Below, in pieces: positions 37,224-45,103 of a DNA stretch of 64,000 nucleotides. The DNA is from Corynebacterium suedekumii (GTDB lineage: Bacteria > Actinomycetota > Actinomycetes > Mycobacteriales > Mycobacteriaceae), in assembly GCF_030252185.1 (NCBI RefSeq), contig NZ_CP126970.1, positions 310,001-374,000 on the forward strand. The letters run 5' to 3'. The position numbers were made by a program, and so were the translations under genes. The stretch's first letter is position 1, and the number at the start of each line of letters is the position of its first letter. The notes beneath the pieces are model-generated. The model did not search any database and was not told the DNA's origin. It worked only from the letters and a program-made list of their open reading frames with translations.

Positions 37224-38057
37224 CTAATTGAAGGGGGACTCGCGTCGCAGGTCGTAGTATTTGAAGGCCTCTTGCAAGAGAATCAACGGGCCGGCAAGAG
37301 AAGGAACCAGGTCCCGATCCACATCGCCTCCGAATCTAGCCATCCGAAACCCGTCGCCCTGGTCAGAAAGATCGGCATAGTCGACCCGTGACATCGCGTA
37401 GTGAAACTGAGCATGAGCAGCTGCGCTTCCTGACCTCCAGAGGTACTTCAAGCCTGTGGAGAACAGCTCGTCGTCATCGCATCGGTCCGCGACGAACTGC
37501 ACGACCTGTGTCTGGTTAACCCCCATCGAAGAGATGGGGGTAGTGACCCCAAGGGATGCCCCGACTCTCTCCAGGTTGGACCGCGCTTTCTCCAGCCGCG
37601 ACATGTACTCGGCGTGCGTCTCTCCTTGGACACCATCAAGTATGGGGAGGTCTCGGGCAGCCTTGATCTGGTCGTTTACATCGTTGGCTCGCACTCGGAG
37701 TGCCCGGATCCTGCGTTCAGCACGAGACGAACCGGTTAGAACCCATAGGGCGTTCGCTGCCCCGATAAGTGCTGTTCGTGCAACCGTAGTGTAGGCCGAC
37801 GGATACATACAGCCGGTGGCCTTGATGGAGTCGAAGGCGAAACCAAGATGTTCAGCAGCAACGCACATCAAGTACCAAACAGTGCTCTCGACATCGAGCC
37901 CTTCAACCCGGTCTGCAGCCAGTGAACTTCCGGGTGCAGGGGCAGTTGCAGTACGCGTGCGTTCTTGCATGGAAGCAGCTGCGTCTGCCATCCTGCCGAG
38001 GCGCTTCAGTGATTGCGGCGACACGGTGAGACGCGATGAGCTCTTGTGATTGGTCAA
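37224..38057 (-). CDS. Hypothetical 277-aa protein
   Basis: Function not recognised. The protein looks cytosolic and mostly helical, with YLMCVAAEHLGFAFDSIK, several Arg-rich helices (RAERRIRALRVRANDVND) and YLWRSGSAAAHAQFHYAM near residue 220. The last segment faintly recalls hypothetical actinobacterial proteins with an R..H pair, but no catalytic assignment is justified. The ATG at 38057 has no strong ribosome site. Lower GC than the core and IS remnants around suggest transfer. Confidence 0.6.
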   Translation of the reverse strand: MTNHKSSSRLTVSPQSLKRLGRMADAAASMQERTRTATAPAPGSSLAADRVEGLDVESTVWYLMCVAAEHLGFAFDSIKATGCMYPSAYTTVARTALIGAANALWVLTGSSRAERRIRALRVRANDVNDQIKAARDLPILDGVQGETHAEYMSRLEKARSNLERVGASLGVTTPISSMGVNQTQVVQFVADRCDDDELFSTGLKYLWRSGSAAAHAQFHYAMSRVDYADLSDQGDGFRMARFGGDVDRDLVPSLAGPLILLQEAFKYYDLRRESPFN

Positions 38058-38429
38058 CTATCCCCTCCAGGCTCGGACGCTTTGATTGTATGTCGACGGC
38101 AAAATAGAGCCAAAGCACATGGGGACCCTGACCAACCCTTGCAGGCTATGTTCGTTCGGAAACGGGTTGTTCATGTCCCGTCGGGGCATCTCGACACGCC
38201 AGATCGGTATATAGGAAATCCCGTCCGGCTGACTGTCTCTAGGAAAAGTGTCAACTAGTACCGCGGCTGTGGTGACGAAGCCGCCAATGACACCCCATCG
38301 AACCCATGGAATTTTCCACGGAACTCGATGGAATCAGGGATGGAATTCCCTAGAGAAACCTATGCTGAACAGGGTTTCCCAAACCCGTCGAAGTGGGGGG
38401 CGTAAGGTAAGAAATTTTTATGCAGGGGT
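38058..38429. other. Noncoding stretch with phased short repeats
   Basis: No credible gene. Contains the inverted repeat CCATCGA/TCGATGG (about 38295-38331), the palindrome TGGAATTTTCCA and four phased GGAA-type repeats described separately. Candidate regulatory or replication-type region. Confidence 0.4.
38306..38347. repeat. Four helically phased ATGGAATT-like repeats
   Basis: ATGGAATT (38306), ACGGAACT (38318), ATGGAATC (38328) and ATGGAATT (38340) share the form AYGGAAYY with spacings of 12, 10 and 12 bp, about one helical turn. Such arrays act as iterons or as cooperative binding sites; which applies is unknown. Confidence 0.45.
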
Positions 38430-38663
38430 CTAGAGGGTTTCGCTTTGTTTTTCCAGGTTAAAGATACGCATCTCTAAGTCTCCAATAACTCCCACTAATT
38501 GACGAACCAGAGTGTCAACGTCAAGTGGCTCTTCTTGGTTTGTTGCTTTGGATTCATATGCAGAAACCAGTCCTTCCAGCATCAATTTAGTGGTTCTACA
38601 GTCTGGAGTTATGGCGTCTTTTGCTGAACGCAGTACGTCTAGGGTGGGATTGTAATTTGCCAT
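38430..38663 (-). CDS. Hypothetical 77-aa protein with predicted coiled coil
   Basis: A small acidic protein not recognised. The C-terminal part (DVDTLVRQLVGVIGDLEMRIFNLEKQ, quoted as LVRQLVGVIGDLEMRIFNLE) has heptad-like hydrophobics and may form a coiled coil. An AGGAAT box lies before ATG 38663. It is divergent from the small secreted-protein gene at 38725. Low GC; the protein-like composition and ribosome site argue that it is real. Confidence 0.5.
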   Translation of the reverse strand: MANYNPTLDVLRSAKDAITPDCRTTKLMLEGLVSAYESKATNQEEPLDVDTLVRQLVGVIGDLEMRIFNLEKQSETL

Positions 38664-38712
38664 GGATTCCTAACTATTTTGCAATCGTCCTGAAAAACTG
38701 ATCGTCCTTCAT

Positions 38713-38718
38713 TATACT
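38713..38718 (+). promoter_or_regulatory. Probable -10 (TATACT) of the 64-aa secreted protein gene
   Basis: TATACT lies six bases before ATG 38725 with no ribosome site between, fitting a leaderless transcript. Confidence 0.5.
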
Positions 38719-38724
38719 GAATTT

Positions 38725-38919
38725 ATGACAACCAAGTTGCGCTTTATCGCAGGAACAGCATTATTCGTGGCAGCGGCGTCTACAATTTCGACCCCCGTTG
38801 CGTCAGCTCAAGGAGTTCAGATAGCTGAACGGACAACGGCCGTCGCTCAGCCCGCAAGTATCTGGGACTACGTCCATAGGTTTTTAATAGCTTTTGGGAA
38901 TGTGAGAGGTATCGACTGA
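38725..38919 (+). CDS. Small secreted protein (64 aa)
   Basis: A classical signal peptide (Lys/Arg start, hydrophobic core LRFIAGTALFVAAAS, cleavage after VASA near residue 28) leaves a mature peptide of about 36 residues that ends DYVHRFLIAFGNVRGID and contains no cysteine. It could be a secreted peptide or pheromone-like product. It stands alone between divergent gene 38430-38663 and a promoter-like repeat at 39045. Not recognised. Confidence 0.55.
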   Translation: MTTKLRFIAGTALFVAAASTISTPVASAQGVQIAERTTAVAQPASIWDYVHRFLIAFGNVRGID

Positions 38920-39044
38920 GTAGGGCCGGTATCGGTGCTTGTATTCCTGGAAGCAATTCGGAGTGGCTCTATATTGGGCCGACGATCCCCTCCTAAAGCG
39001 TTTATTGCTACACAGAACAATTTCCATCAAGGGAAAAGCCCGGG

Positions 39045-39082
39045 TCTGCTGACTGACTGAGGGCCGATGTCTGCCCTGGCCG
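39045..39082. repeat. 38-bp sequence repeated at 54764
   Basis: This 38-bp stretch, starting TCTGCTGACTGACTGAGGG and ending CCCTGGCCG, occurs identically at 54764-54801, where it is squeezed between two IS1628-type ends. Here it lies in the upstream region of the 97-aa membrane protein gene, 38 bp before its start. Confidence 0.9.
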
Positions 39083-39120
39083 CTATGCTGCCGACGAACA
39101 CCGCCTACTAAGGAGAAACC

Positions 39121-39414
39121 ATGTCTGGCCCTACCGACGTCCTGCTCCTGGCGGACTCAGCTGGCAGTGCCCTTGGACAGTTCGCATTTTGGGACGGCGT
39201 GCTGGTCGCCGGCTGCGCTCTGGCCGTGTATCTGGGGATGCGAGCGCGCAACAGCTTGGTCGGTGGTCTTGTGCGCTCTGGCGTCATTCTCGCCGTCTGG
39301 GTCTTCATCTTCTTCGTTCCGCTGATGTTCATCGGAAGTCTGATCGGCGTTGCTGCCGACAACTATGACGTCAGCAGGGGTCCGGAGGCTTCCAGCCTCG
39401 AGGAGGAGCGCTGA
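39121..39414 (+). CDS. Small membrane protein (97 aa, three helices)
   Basis: Three hydrophobic segments are visible (about residues 22-40, 46-62 and 64-82: FWDGVLVAGCALAVYLGM, LVGGLVRSGVILAVWVFIFF, FVPLMFIGSLIGVAA), with an acidic C-terminal tail ending LEEER. AAGGAGAAACC before the ATG is a good ribosome site. No family recognised. Lies just upstream of an IS6-type remnant. Confidence 0.6.
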   Translation: MSGPTDVLLLADSAGSALGQFAFWDGVLVAGCALAVYLGMRARNSLVGGLVRSGVILAVWVFIFFVPLMFIGSLIGVAADNYDVSRGPEASSLEEER

Positions 39415-39434
39415 ATGCACCACATAAGTTTCAC

Positions 39435-39790
39435 GGTGCTGTTGCAAAGTTGGGGGAGAGCAGCGAAGACTCAGTTTCTCATTCCCTGATGGCCGCTGCG
39501 TGTGGGCGTTCTCAGGCCGTCTCGAAGACCCGGTTGACGATCACCGCGTCCGGGTTCGGTTGCCCGTAGGCAAACATCGTGCCTTGCCCTTTCCGCAATG
39601 AACGCATCGCCTCCATCCCTTTCAACGTCCGATATGCAGATGTCCGGTTCTTAAACGCGCCTTTCGGCCCGAAGATCCGCTTCAGCCGACCATGGTCGCC
39701 TTCCAGGATGTTATTGAGGTATTTCACCTGCCGGTGTTCCACTGTTGGCGGGCAGATTCCCTCTGACTTCAACTCGGCGATTGCCCTGGC
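39435..39790 (-). mobile_element. IS6-type remnant, diverged IS1628 relative
   Basis: Starts with the IS1628-type end GGTGCTGTTGCAAAGTTG and carries the 3' part of a transposase on the minus strand (stop at 39512) reading RAIAELKSEGICPPTVEHRQ, LEGDHGRLKRIFGPKGAFKN and VIVNRVFETA. It differs from the other IS1628 copies at several residues. The 5' part was replaced by the IS481-type element that begins at 39791. Inactive. Confidence 0.85.
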
Positions 39791-40776
39791 TAGGTGTACT
39801 GACCGGGGACGTTGATCAATCGTGAGAACGGCGGCTGGTTCCCGCAGGCCGTGCGTGGCCGGTAATGGTTGTAGTAGTGCAGCCACCCGTCCAGTTCGCC
39901 TCGGCGTTCGGCTTCGGAGGTGTAGCAGCGGGCGTAGGCCCAGCCGTCAGTCAGGGTGCGGTGGAATCTCTCGATCTTGCCATTGGTCTGCGGACGATAC
40001 GGGCGGGTGCGCTTGTGCCGGATGCCGAGCTCGGCGCAGGTGTCGCGCGACAGGTGTGATCGGTAGGCGCCGCCGTTGTCGGACAGGACGCGTTCGACGG
40101 TGACGCCGCGGGCGTTGAACCACTCGACGGCCCTCACCAGGACCGCGGTGGCGGTGATCGCGGTTTCGTCGTCGTGGATCTCGGCGTAGGCGACGCGGGA
40201 GTGGTCGTCGATGACGGTGTGGACGTAGGCCTTGCCCATCAACGGGTCGTAATGCTTGTTCCTGGGCTTGCCGGGTGTGGCCGCCCGGTTCTTCTCTCCT
40301 TGTCGGCGGCCGACATAGCGCCAGCCGCCGCCGTCGGGGATGTTGCCGAGCTTCTTCACGTCAACGTGGAGCATCGCGCCGGGATGGTCGTGCTCGTAGC
40401 GTCGGACGGGTTCGCCCGTGGCGCGGTCGACGTGCGAGAGCCGGTTCAGGTGCGCGTCGGTCAGGATCCGATGGACCGTCGACGGTGCGATTCCGAGTCG
40501 ACACGCGAGTTGCACTGGTCCTTCGCGGAGGCGGAGACGGAGCTGGACACAGCGCTTGGTCGTCTTCGCGTTGGTCTTGTTGGGCGAGTGGTGCGGACGG
40601 GAGGAGCGGTCCTGCATCGACTCGCTGGCCCGGTAGCGGTCAGCCCAGCGCTTCACGGTCGGCCACGAGACCTGGAATCGAGCGGCGACCTCGCTGATCG
40701 GCCAGCCCTCGTCCACGACGAGACGACCAACGATCAGGCGGTGGCGTGGGGTGAGCGCGGCGTTGGCATGCGACAT
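39790..40776 (-). CDS. IS481-family transposase (IS5564-like)
   Basis: A 328-aa transposase with HTH EVAARFQVSWPTVKRWADRY and an rve integrase core: MLHVDVKKLGNIPDGGGWRY (Asp), VLSDNGGAYRSH (Asp) and TNGKIERFHRTLTDGWAYA (Glu), then YNHYRPRTACGNQPP. ATG 40776 (MSHANAALTPRHR) is the natural start; the frame opens slightly earlier. Its TAG stop lies in the CTAG target just outside the inverted repeat, so insertion into CTAG supplied the stop codon. Complete. Confidence 0.9.
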   Translation of the reverse strand: MSHANAALTPRHRLIVGRLVVDEGWPISEVAARFQVSWPTVKRWADRYRASESMQDRSSRPHHSPNKTNAKTTKRCVQLRLRLREGPVQLACRLGIAPSTVHRILTDAHLNRLSHVDRATGEPVRRYEHDHPGAMLHVDVKKLGNIPDGGGWRYVGRRQGEKNRAATPGKPRNKHYDPLMGKAYVHTVIDDHSRVAYAEIHDDETAITATAVLVRAVEWFNARGVTVERVLSDNGGAYRSHLSRDTCAELGIRHKRTRPYRPQTNGKIERFHRTLTDGWAYARCYTSEAERRGELDGWLHYYNHYRPRTACGNQPPFSRLINVPGQYT

Positions 40777-40782
40777 GGCATT

Positions 40783-40812
40783 CCCTTCGGGTGCGGCCAC
40801 CATCCCGAAGGG
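40783..40812. terminator. Hairpin between the transposase start and the MerR gene end
   Basis: CCCTTCGGG (40783-40791) and CCCGAAGGG (40804-40812) form a perfect 9-bp stem with a 12-base loop, 7 bp past the MerR stop. It may end the protease-MerR transcript and insulate the transposase gene. Confidence 0.55.
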
Positions 40813-40818
40813 CGCTGA

Positions 40819-41590
40819 TCAGAGGTTTTGGGCGTAGTGGCGCAATGCATGGGCGGCAAAGTCTGCGGCTGCGGCTCCGCCGAACGCGGGGTGGAAGTCT
40901 GGGTTGGTGGCGTAGAGGTTGGCCATGCCGGTGAGCATGGCGCGGGTCTTGTTGAAGTCACCGGCGTTCTGTGGTGTGCCCGGGATCTGGGCGAACCACG
41001 AGGCATGGGTGGCTGCGTGTTGTTGGGCCTGGTCGCTGGACGGGGAGACACCGGATTGGTGGAGCTCGCCCCAGCCGGCCAGCAGTTGTTCAGCATCGGC
41101 TTGGAATTGGCGTTGCTGGGTAAGGTTCTTGGCGTGCCACCACCGATTGGATTGCTCGAACACGTCGCGGCCCCACTGCTCGGTGACCTCGGCCTCGTAC
41201 CGGTCATTGAAGCCTTCGAGCATCATGTCCATCCGCGGCTGTAGGCCTTCGCGTCGCATCTGGAGCGTGTGTTCGACCGAGACGATCTCGCCGCTCCAAG
41301 GCGTCTCGCTCGTGCTCGAGGTGTGCCAGGTGCTCCTCGAGAGCGGCGATCTCATCGGCTGGGTTCGCGTCGCTTCCGAGTGCCTCGCCGATGGCAGCCA
41401 AGCTCAGCCCCGCTTCACGCAGGAGCAGAATCCGTTGAAGGAGTGCCACCGCGGTGGGGCCGTAGTAGCGGTAGCCGTTCGAGCCGATCCGATCCGGAGT
41501 CAGCAGCTCGATCTGGTGGTAGTGCCGCAGCGTCCGGCCGCTCACACCAGCACGGTCAGCGAGTTCCTGGACAGTCCACTCCACGAGCAC
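40819..41590 (-). pseudogene. MerR-family regulator with TipAS domain, frameshifted cargo gene
   Basis: The first frame (from GTG 41590 or 41584) has the MerR HTH TVQELADRAGVSGRTLRHYH and YRYYGPTAVALLQRILLLRE; the second frame continues as GEIVSVEHTLQMRREGLQPR, MLEGFNDRYEAEVTEQWG and a TipAS-like end. One extra base near 41291 separates them; removing it restores LEREIVSVEHTL and a protein of about 256 aa. It follows the protease gene by 10-16 bp in the same operon, behind a MerR-type operator. Confidence 0.75.
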
Positions 41591-41600
41591 GGCCCTCCTG

Positions 41601-42506
41601 TCAGCGAGTTGGCATTTCCAGACCCAACTGTGGCAGGGCCACCGCCAAGATCTCGGCGGCCGGCGTGGCCACCGCCGCCGCGGCCGACTGCCCGGTGGCA
41701 TCCAGGTAGGCCGTGACGATCCGGGCTCCCGCCGCGTAACCAGCCCCGGTGGGAAGACCGACTGGTGTCGCGCCGAAGAGGCGAGCGCTCGCGTCGCCCA
41801 ACACCCACGCCGCGAAGTCCTGCATCCCGGTCACGTCGAGCCCCTCACTGACGCGGCGCAGCACGGCGTCGCTGGTGCGGGTCTCCTGGCTGACGAAGTG
41901 TGTGAACCCCTGCTGGCCCACAAGGTCCACCGCGAAGAGGTCCGCGAGGCCTTCGGCGAGCACCTGTTCGCCGACGCTGACCGTCTGTGGATTCCACACT
42001 ACACCGCCGGGCGAGTAGCGCACATTGTGGTGCAGCTCGTGCAGCGCAATGCCTTCCAGGCGATCCAGGACCTCGTCGGTCGGCCATATCGTGATGGCGA
42101 TGTAGCCGCTGATCCCGCCGAAGGCCGACAAGCCGCGGATTTCATTGGTGAAGTGCTTGTTCGTGGGCTCGCCGACCACGAGCAGCACGGTGAGGTCGGG
42201 CAGCGTCAGTGTCGGATTCTCCGAGCCCAGATTTCGCAGCCCCCTGTCGAGCCCTCGCTCAATACGGCCCCACGCATCGGCTCGCTCCAAGGTGTCGATT
42301 GCACCCAGGATCGCGTCCTTCGCGGTATCGGGTCCGAACCCGAAGTTCTGGGCGTGGACTTCGGCCAAGTCCGGCCCACCAGGGATGAAGAAGTACATCC
42401 CAGCCATCGGCTGCCAGAGTCTACGAGCTGCGTCCTGCCAGTCCTCCGGAGGGCTGCTCACCATCGCCCGCATCCGGGCTGCACTGTCGATCATCGTCAC
42501 CGTCAT
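41601..42506 (-). CDS. DUF2268-type putative zinc metalloprotease
   Basis: A 301-aa protein with the zincin motif HELHH (His156, Glu157, His160) in GIALHELHHNVRY, followed by EGLADLFAVDLVG (a possible third ligand Glu), as in DUF2268 predicted Zn-dependent proteases. No signal peptide, so it acts in the cytosol. ATG 42506 is chosen because the MerR-type operator 42524-42538 ends up directly upstream; the open frame starts earlier at 42557 across that operator. Cargo of the IS481-type element; the substrate is unknown. Confidence 0.75.
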   Translation of the reverse strand: MTVTMIDSAARMRAMVSSPPEDWQDAARRLWQPMAGMYFFIPGGPDLAEVHAQNFGFGPDTAKDAILGAIDTLERADAWGRIERGLDRGLRNLGSENPTLTLPDLTVLLVVGEPTNKHFTNEIRGLSAFGGISGYIAITIWPTDEVLDRLEGIALHELHHNVRYSPGGVVWNPQTVSVGEQVLAEGLADLFAVDLVGQQGFTHFVSQETRTSDAVLRRVSEGLDVTGMQDFAAWVLGDASARLFGATPVGLPTGAGYAAGARIVTAYLDATGQSAAAAVATPAAEILAVALPQLGLEMPTR

Positions 42507-42523
42507 GCCAGCGACGCTAAACA

Positions 42524-42538
42524 TTGACGTTGGGTCAA
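42524..42538. promoter_or_regulatory. MerR-type operator of the protease-MerR operon
   Basis: TTGACGTTGGGTCAA has arms TTGAC/GTCAA with 5-bp spacing, the same layout as the operator of the other MerR/TipAS gene at 6896. Read on the minus strand, TTGACC boxes here and at 42540-42545 can serve as -35 elements for the protease gene. Confidence 0.6.
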
Positions 42539-42728
42539 GGTCAACCCCGACGGTCAATCAACGTGTCCGGTCAGTACAACTAACCAGACGGGGGATGCCT
42601 TAACACCGTGCCCCGCACGCCCTCGGTTTCATCTAGTGGCCGCCGCGGCCCCGCCCCATTGAACGAAAAGATCACCCGCGCCCCTCCGAGGACGGAAGTG
42701 GCAGCAGCAAGTCATAATCAGATGAAAT

Positions 42729-43571
42729 GGTGCTGTTGCAAAGTTCGGGCGACAGGAAGACCTGCGTGAAATAATCACAGCCATAGGCATCTTCTCCGGT
42801 CGTCATTTCCCCCGTGAAATCATCCTGTGGGCGGTCCGGTGGTACTGCCGCTACGGGCTCAGCTACCGCGATCTGGAAGAAATGATGACCGAACGCGGCG
42901 TACCGGTCGATCACAGCACCATCTACCGCTGGGTCCAGAAATATGCTCCTGAGCTGGACAAGCAGACCCGGTGGTACCGACAAGTCCCGGATTGGCAGGC
43001 CCGGTCCTGGCGGGTGGACGAGACCTATATCCGGGTCGGGGGAAAGTGGTGCTACCTCTATCGGGCCATCACCGCGGGCGGGCATACCCTGGATTTTTAC
43101 CTGTCCCCAAAGCGTAACGTCGCCGCAGCGAAGCGTTTCCTGGCCAAGACCCTGAGGTCGAACACGATAACCGGGTTCCCGCGGGTGATCAACACCGATA
43201 AAGCACCCTCCCTGGCCAGGGCAATCGCCGAGTTGAAGTCAGAGGGAATCTGCCCGCAGACCGTGGAACACCGGCAGGTGAAATACCTCAATAACGTCAT
43301 TGAAGGAGATCATGGGCGGCTGAAACGGATCCTCGGACCGAAGGGGGCGTTCAAAAACCGGACCTCGGCGTACCGGACGTTGAAAGGGATGGAAGCGATG
43401 CACTCATTACGGAAAGGCCAGGGAGCGATGTTTGCCTACGGGCAACCGAACCCGGATGCGGTGATCGTCAGCCGGGTGTTCGAGGCTGCCTGAGAACGCC
43501 GACCCGCAGCGAGCATCAGAGGATGAAGACTGGGTCGTCACGGCTCTCCGCCTGAAGTTTGCAACAGCACC
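42729..43571 (+). mobile_element. IS1628-like element (843 bp), start codon lost
   Basis: Full-length IS6-family element bounded by GGTGCTGTTGCAAAGTTCGG (42729) and the complement GTTTGCAACAGCACC (to 43571). No 8-bp target duplication is present (GATGAAAT against TCTCAAGG), so it marks a recombination joint. The 150 bp between 42579 and this element hold nothing recognisable. It forms the left border of the lower-GC two-component/ABC cassette. Confidence 0.92.
42783..43493 (+). pseudogene. IS6-family transposase with ATG changed to ATA
   Basis: Identical in nearly every codon to the 236-aa transposases at 54880-55590 and 57376-58086, with DDE motifs WRVDETYIRV, INTDKAPS and YLNNVIEGDHGRLKR. 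At the start codon, however, this copy has CCATAG where the others have CCATGG, so ATG has become ATA. Translation could begin only at an internal Met (42882), which removes the HTH. Probably inactive in its own transposition, though its ends could be used by another copy's enzyme. Confidence 0.8.
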
Positions 43572-43572
43572 T

Positions 43573-44004
43573 CTCAAGGCCGATGTGGACGCCGAGCTCG
43601 CGCGAATCCAACAGAGCTTTGTCACTCGTCGCGCCCGGATCTACCAGCAGTTATGCACTCTCATCGGATATCGACAGCGTGCTCCGTGGGTCGGCCCCGC
43701 AGGCTTCCGAGCGCTGTCTGAACTGGCCGGGCTTACGATGAATGGCATCCTCAACCGCGGTCTCTCCGATCCCGGCTGGCTCGATCAGCGCATTGAGCTT
43801 GCGCTTTTCGACGCGCCGGCCGCACTCTGGTCCCAAGCAGAAATCGCCATGCTGACCGTGTTACTTGGCCACCTCGAACCGGATCCAGCGGTGGAGTGGA
43901 ATGAGGCCCGATACGCGGAGTCGCTGGCGTGGTTTGAAGAGTTCTCGAAAGAACTAGTTCGGGATTCTGGCGAAGCGCAGTCATACCACGGCATGATGCG
44001 GTGA
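43573..44004 (+). pseudogene. TetR-family regulator, C-terminal fragment
   Basis: An open frame entering directly from the IS1628 right end: LKADVDAELARIQQSFVTRR, IYQQLCTLIGYR, LTMNGILNRGLS, LLGHLEPDPAVEW. It matches the C-terminal ligand domain of the TetR protein at 24731-25627 in layout and motifs, but the HTH half was removed by the IS1628 junction. It lies 28 bp before the sensor kinase gene. Confidence 0.7.
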
Positions 44005-44032
44005 TGACTAGCATCTAGCTACTGTCTATGAC

Positions 44033-45103
44033 GTGAAGGGTTTCCGGGCGGTTGACGCCATCGCAGCTGCTGTGTTGGTCGCCCTGTCTTTTTTGGGGAC
44101 GAAGTTCTCCAGTCTGTGGGACTTGGATCTGTGGCTCACGATCACACTGGGCATTGCTCCAGTCACGCGTAAGCGTTGGCCAAAATCGACATTCCTGGTG
44201 CTCTTCGCAATTCTTTCAGTATCGGCGCTCAGGGTTGAGATAACTGTCGCATGTATCTTGGTGGCTGGATTAGCGGCCTATATCGTCCGTCGGGACTTCG
44301 TCGAACCTACGCGCGCTGTTGCTACTGCGGTGCTGTTTTTGGGTGACATCGTTGGCCTAGCGATTTTCACGCCGGGATTAACTGATACCGATCCGCTCAA
44401 ACGAGCCTTTTACGTTATTTGGAGCGTCACCCTCCTTGCTGCATGCGCAATGATGGGTGAATTGCGTCGTCGAACCTTGGAAGCGCAGAAAGAGCTCTTG
44501 CAGCGTTCTCTGGAGGCGCAGCGCCAGCATATTGCTCGTGAAATCCATGATCTGGTCACGCATTCTCTGACCGTTATTACTGCGCAGGCCGATGGTGGCC
44601 GTTATGCCAATACTGAAGCAGCGAAGGATGAGGCGTTGGTGTCGATCGCACTGGTGGGCCGTGAGTCGCTTCGCCAGATGCGCTCCGTCGTGAGCTACCT
44701 GCGTGAAGGTGAAGGACACGCGGTGTCGCCAAGTATCGGGGCAAACGACATTCCTGAACTCATACAACAGATCAAAGGCATGCGTGTGAATTACAACCAG
44801 ATCGGTGAGGCACCGGACCAATTAGATGGTGCGGTGTCGTTGACGATCTACCGAATTGTGCAGGAAGCGCTGACGAATGCCCAAAAACATGGTGCCGGTA
44901 GCGCTGATCTTGAGCTGGAATGGCAGCCTGATCAAGTGAAAGTCACCGTGCAAAATCCCTTTGAAGTGCGCCCTAGCGGAATCGGACATGGAATTACCGG
45001 GATGCGTGAGCGAGCCGAGCTAAGCGGTGGTTCTTGCGAATCTCGCCCTATCGACGGCTTATGGCAGGTCCGCGCTACACTTCCGCTGGGAGGCCGAGCA
45101 TGA
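44033..45103 (+). CDS. NarL-type sensor histidine kinase
   Basis: A 356-aa kinase. About four or five membrane helices fill residues 8-135 with almost no extracytoplasmic loop, the intramembrane-sensing layout common in kinases that watch envelope stress or antimicrobial peptides. HisKA_3 dimerisation: IAREIHDLVTHSLTVI with phospho-His172. HATPase: VQEALTNAQKHG and GIGHGITGMRERAEL. GTG start at 44033; the stop overlaps the regulator gene (ATGA). Codon and base composition are clearly lower in GC than the core. Confidence 0.85.
   Translation: MKGFRAVDAIAAAVLVALSFLGTKFSSLWDLDLWLTITLGIAPVTRKRWPKSTFLVLFAILSVSALRVEITVACILVAGLAAYIVRRDFVEPTRAVATAVLFLGDIVGLAIFTPGLTDTDPLKRAFYVIWSVTLLAACAMMGELRRRTLEAQKELLQRSLEAQRQHIAREIHDLVTHSLTVITAQADGGRYANTEAAKDEALVSIALVGRESLRQMRSVVSYLREGEGHAVSPSIGANDIPELIQQIKGMRVNYNQIGEAPDQLDGAVSLTIYRIVQEALTNAQKHGAGSADLELEWQPDQVKVTVQNPFEVRPSGIGHGITGMRERAELSGGSCESRPIDGLWQVRATLPLGGRA

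Larger units (their letters stand above)
39795..42578 (-). mobile_element. IS481-type element carrying protease and MerR cargo (2784 bp)
   Basis: The outer ends are a strong inverted repeat: TGTACTGACCGG followed, after two mismatches, by ACGTTGAT at both 39795 (reading right) and 42578 (reading left); 20 of 22 positions match. Inside are an IS481 transposase (39790-40776), a frameshifted MerR/TipAS gene and a DUF2268-type protease gene, all on the minus strand. No second transposase-proximal end is visible near 40.8 kb, so the cargo seems enclosed. Flanks carry CTAG (left) and CTAA (right), near the CTAG target used by IS481 elements. Confidence 0.75.

Noticed and set aside
37220..38060. Calling the 277-aa protein a HEPN nuclease from its R..H pair
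   Set aside because: The spacing (R-x6-H) is not the HEPN R-x4-6-H context with a polar second residue that I could defend, and no partner nucleotidyltransferase gene is nearby.
39512..39886. 124-aa frame joining an unrelated start to an IS6 transposase end
   Set aside because: The first 32 residues come from antisense IS481 sequence; only the part from about 39790 down is IS6. It is a chance fusion at the insertion joint.
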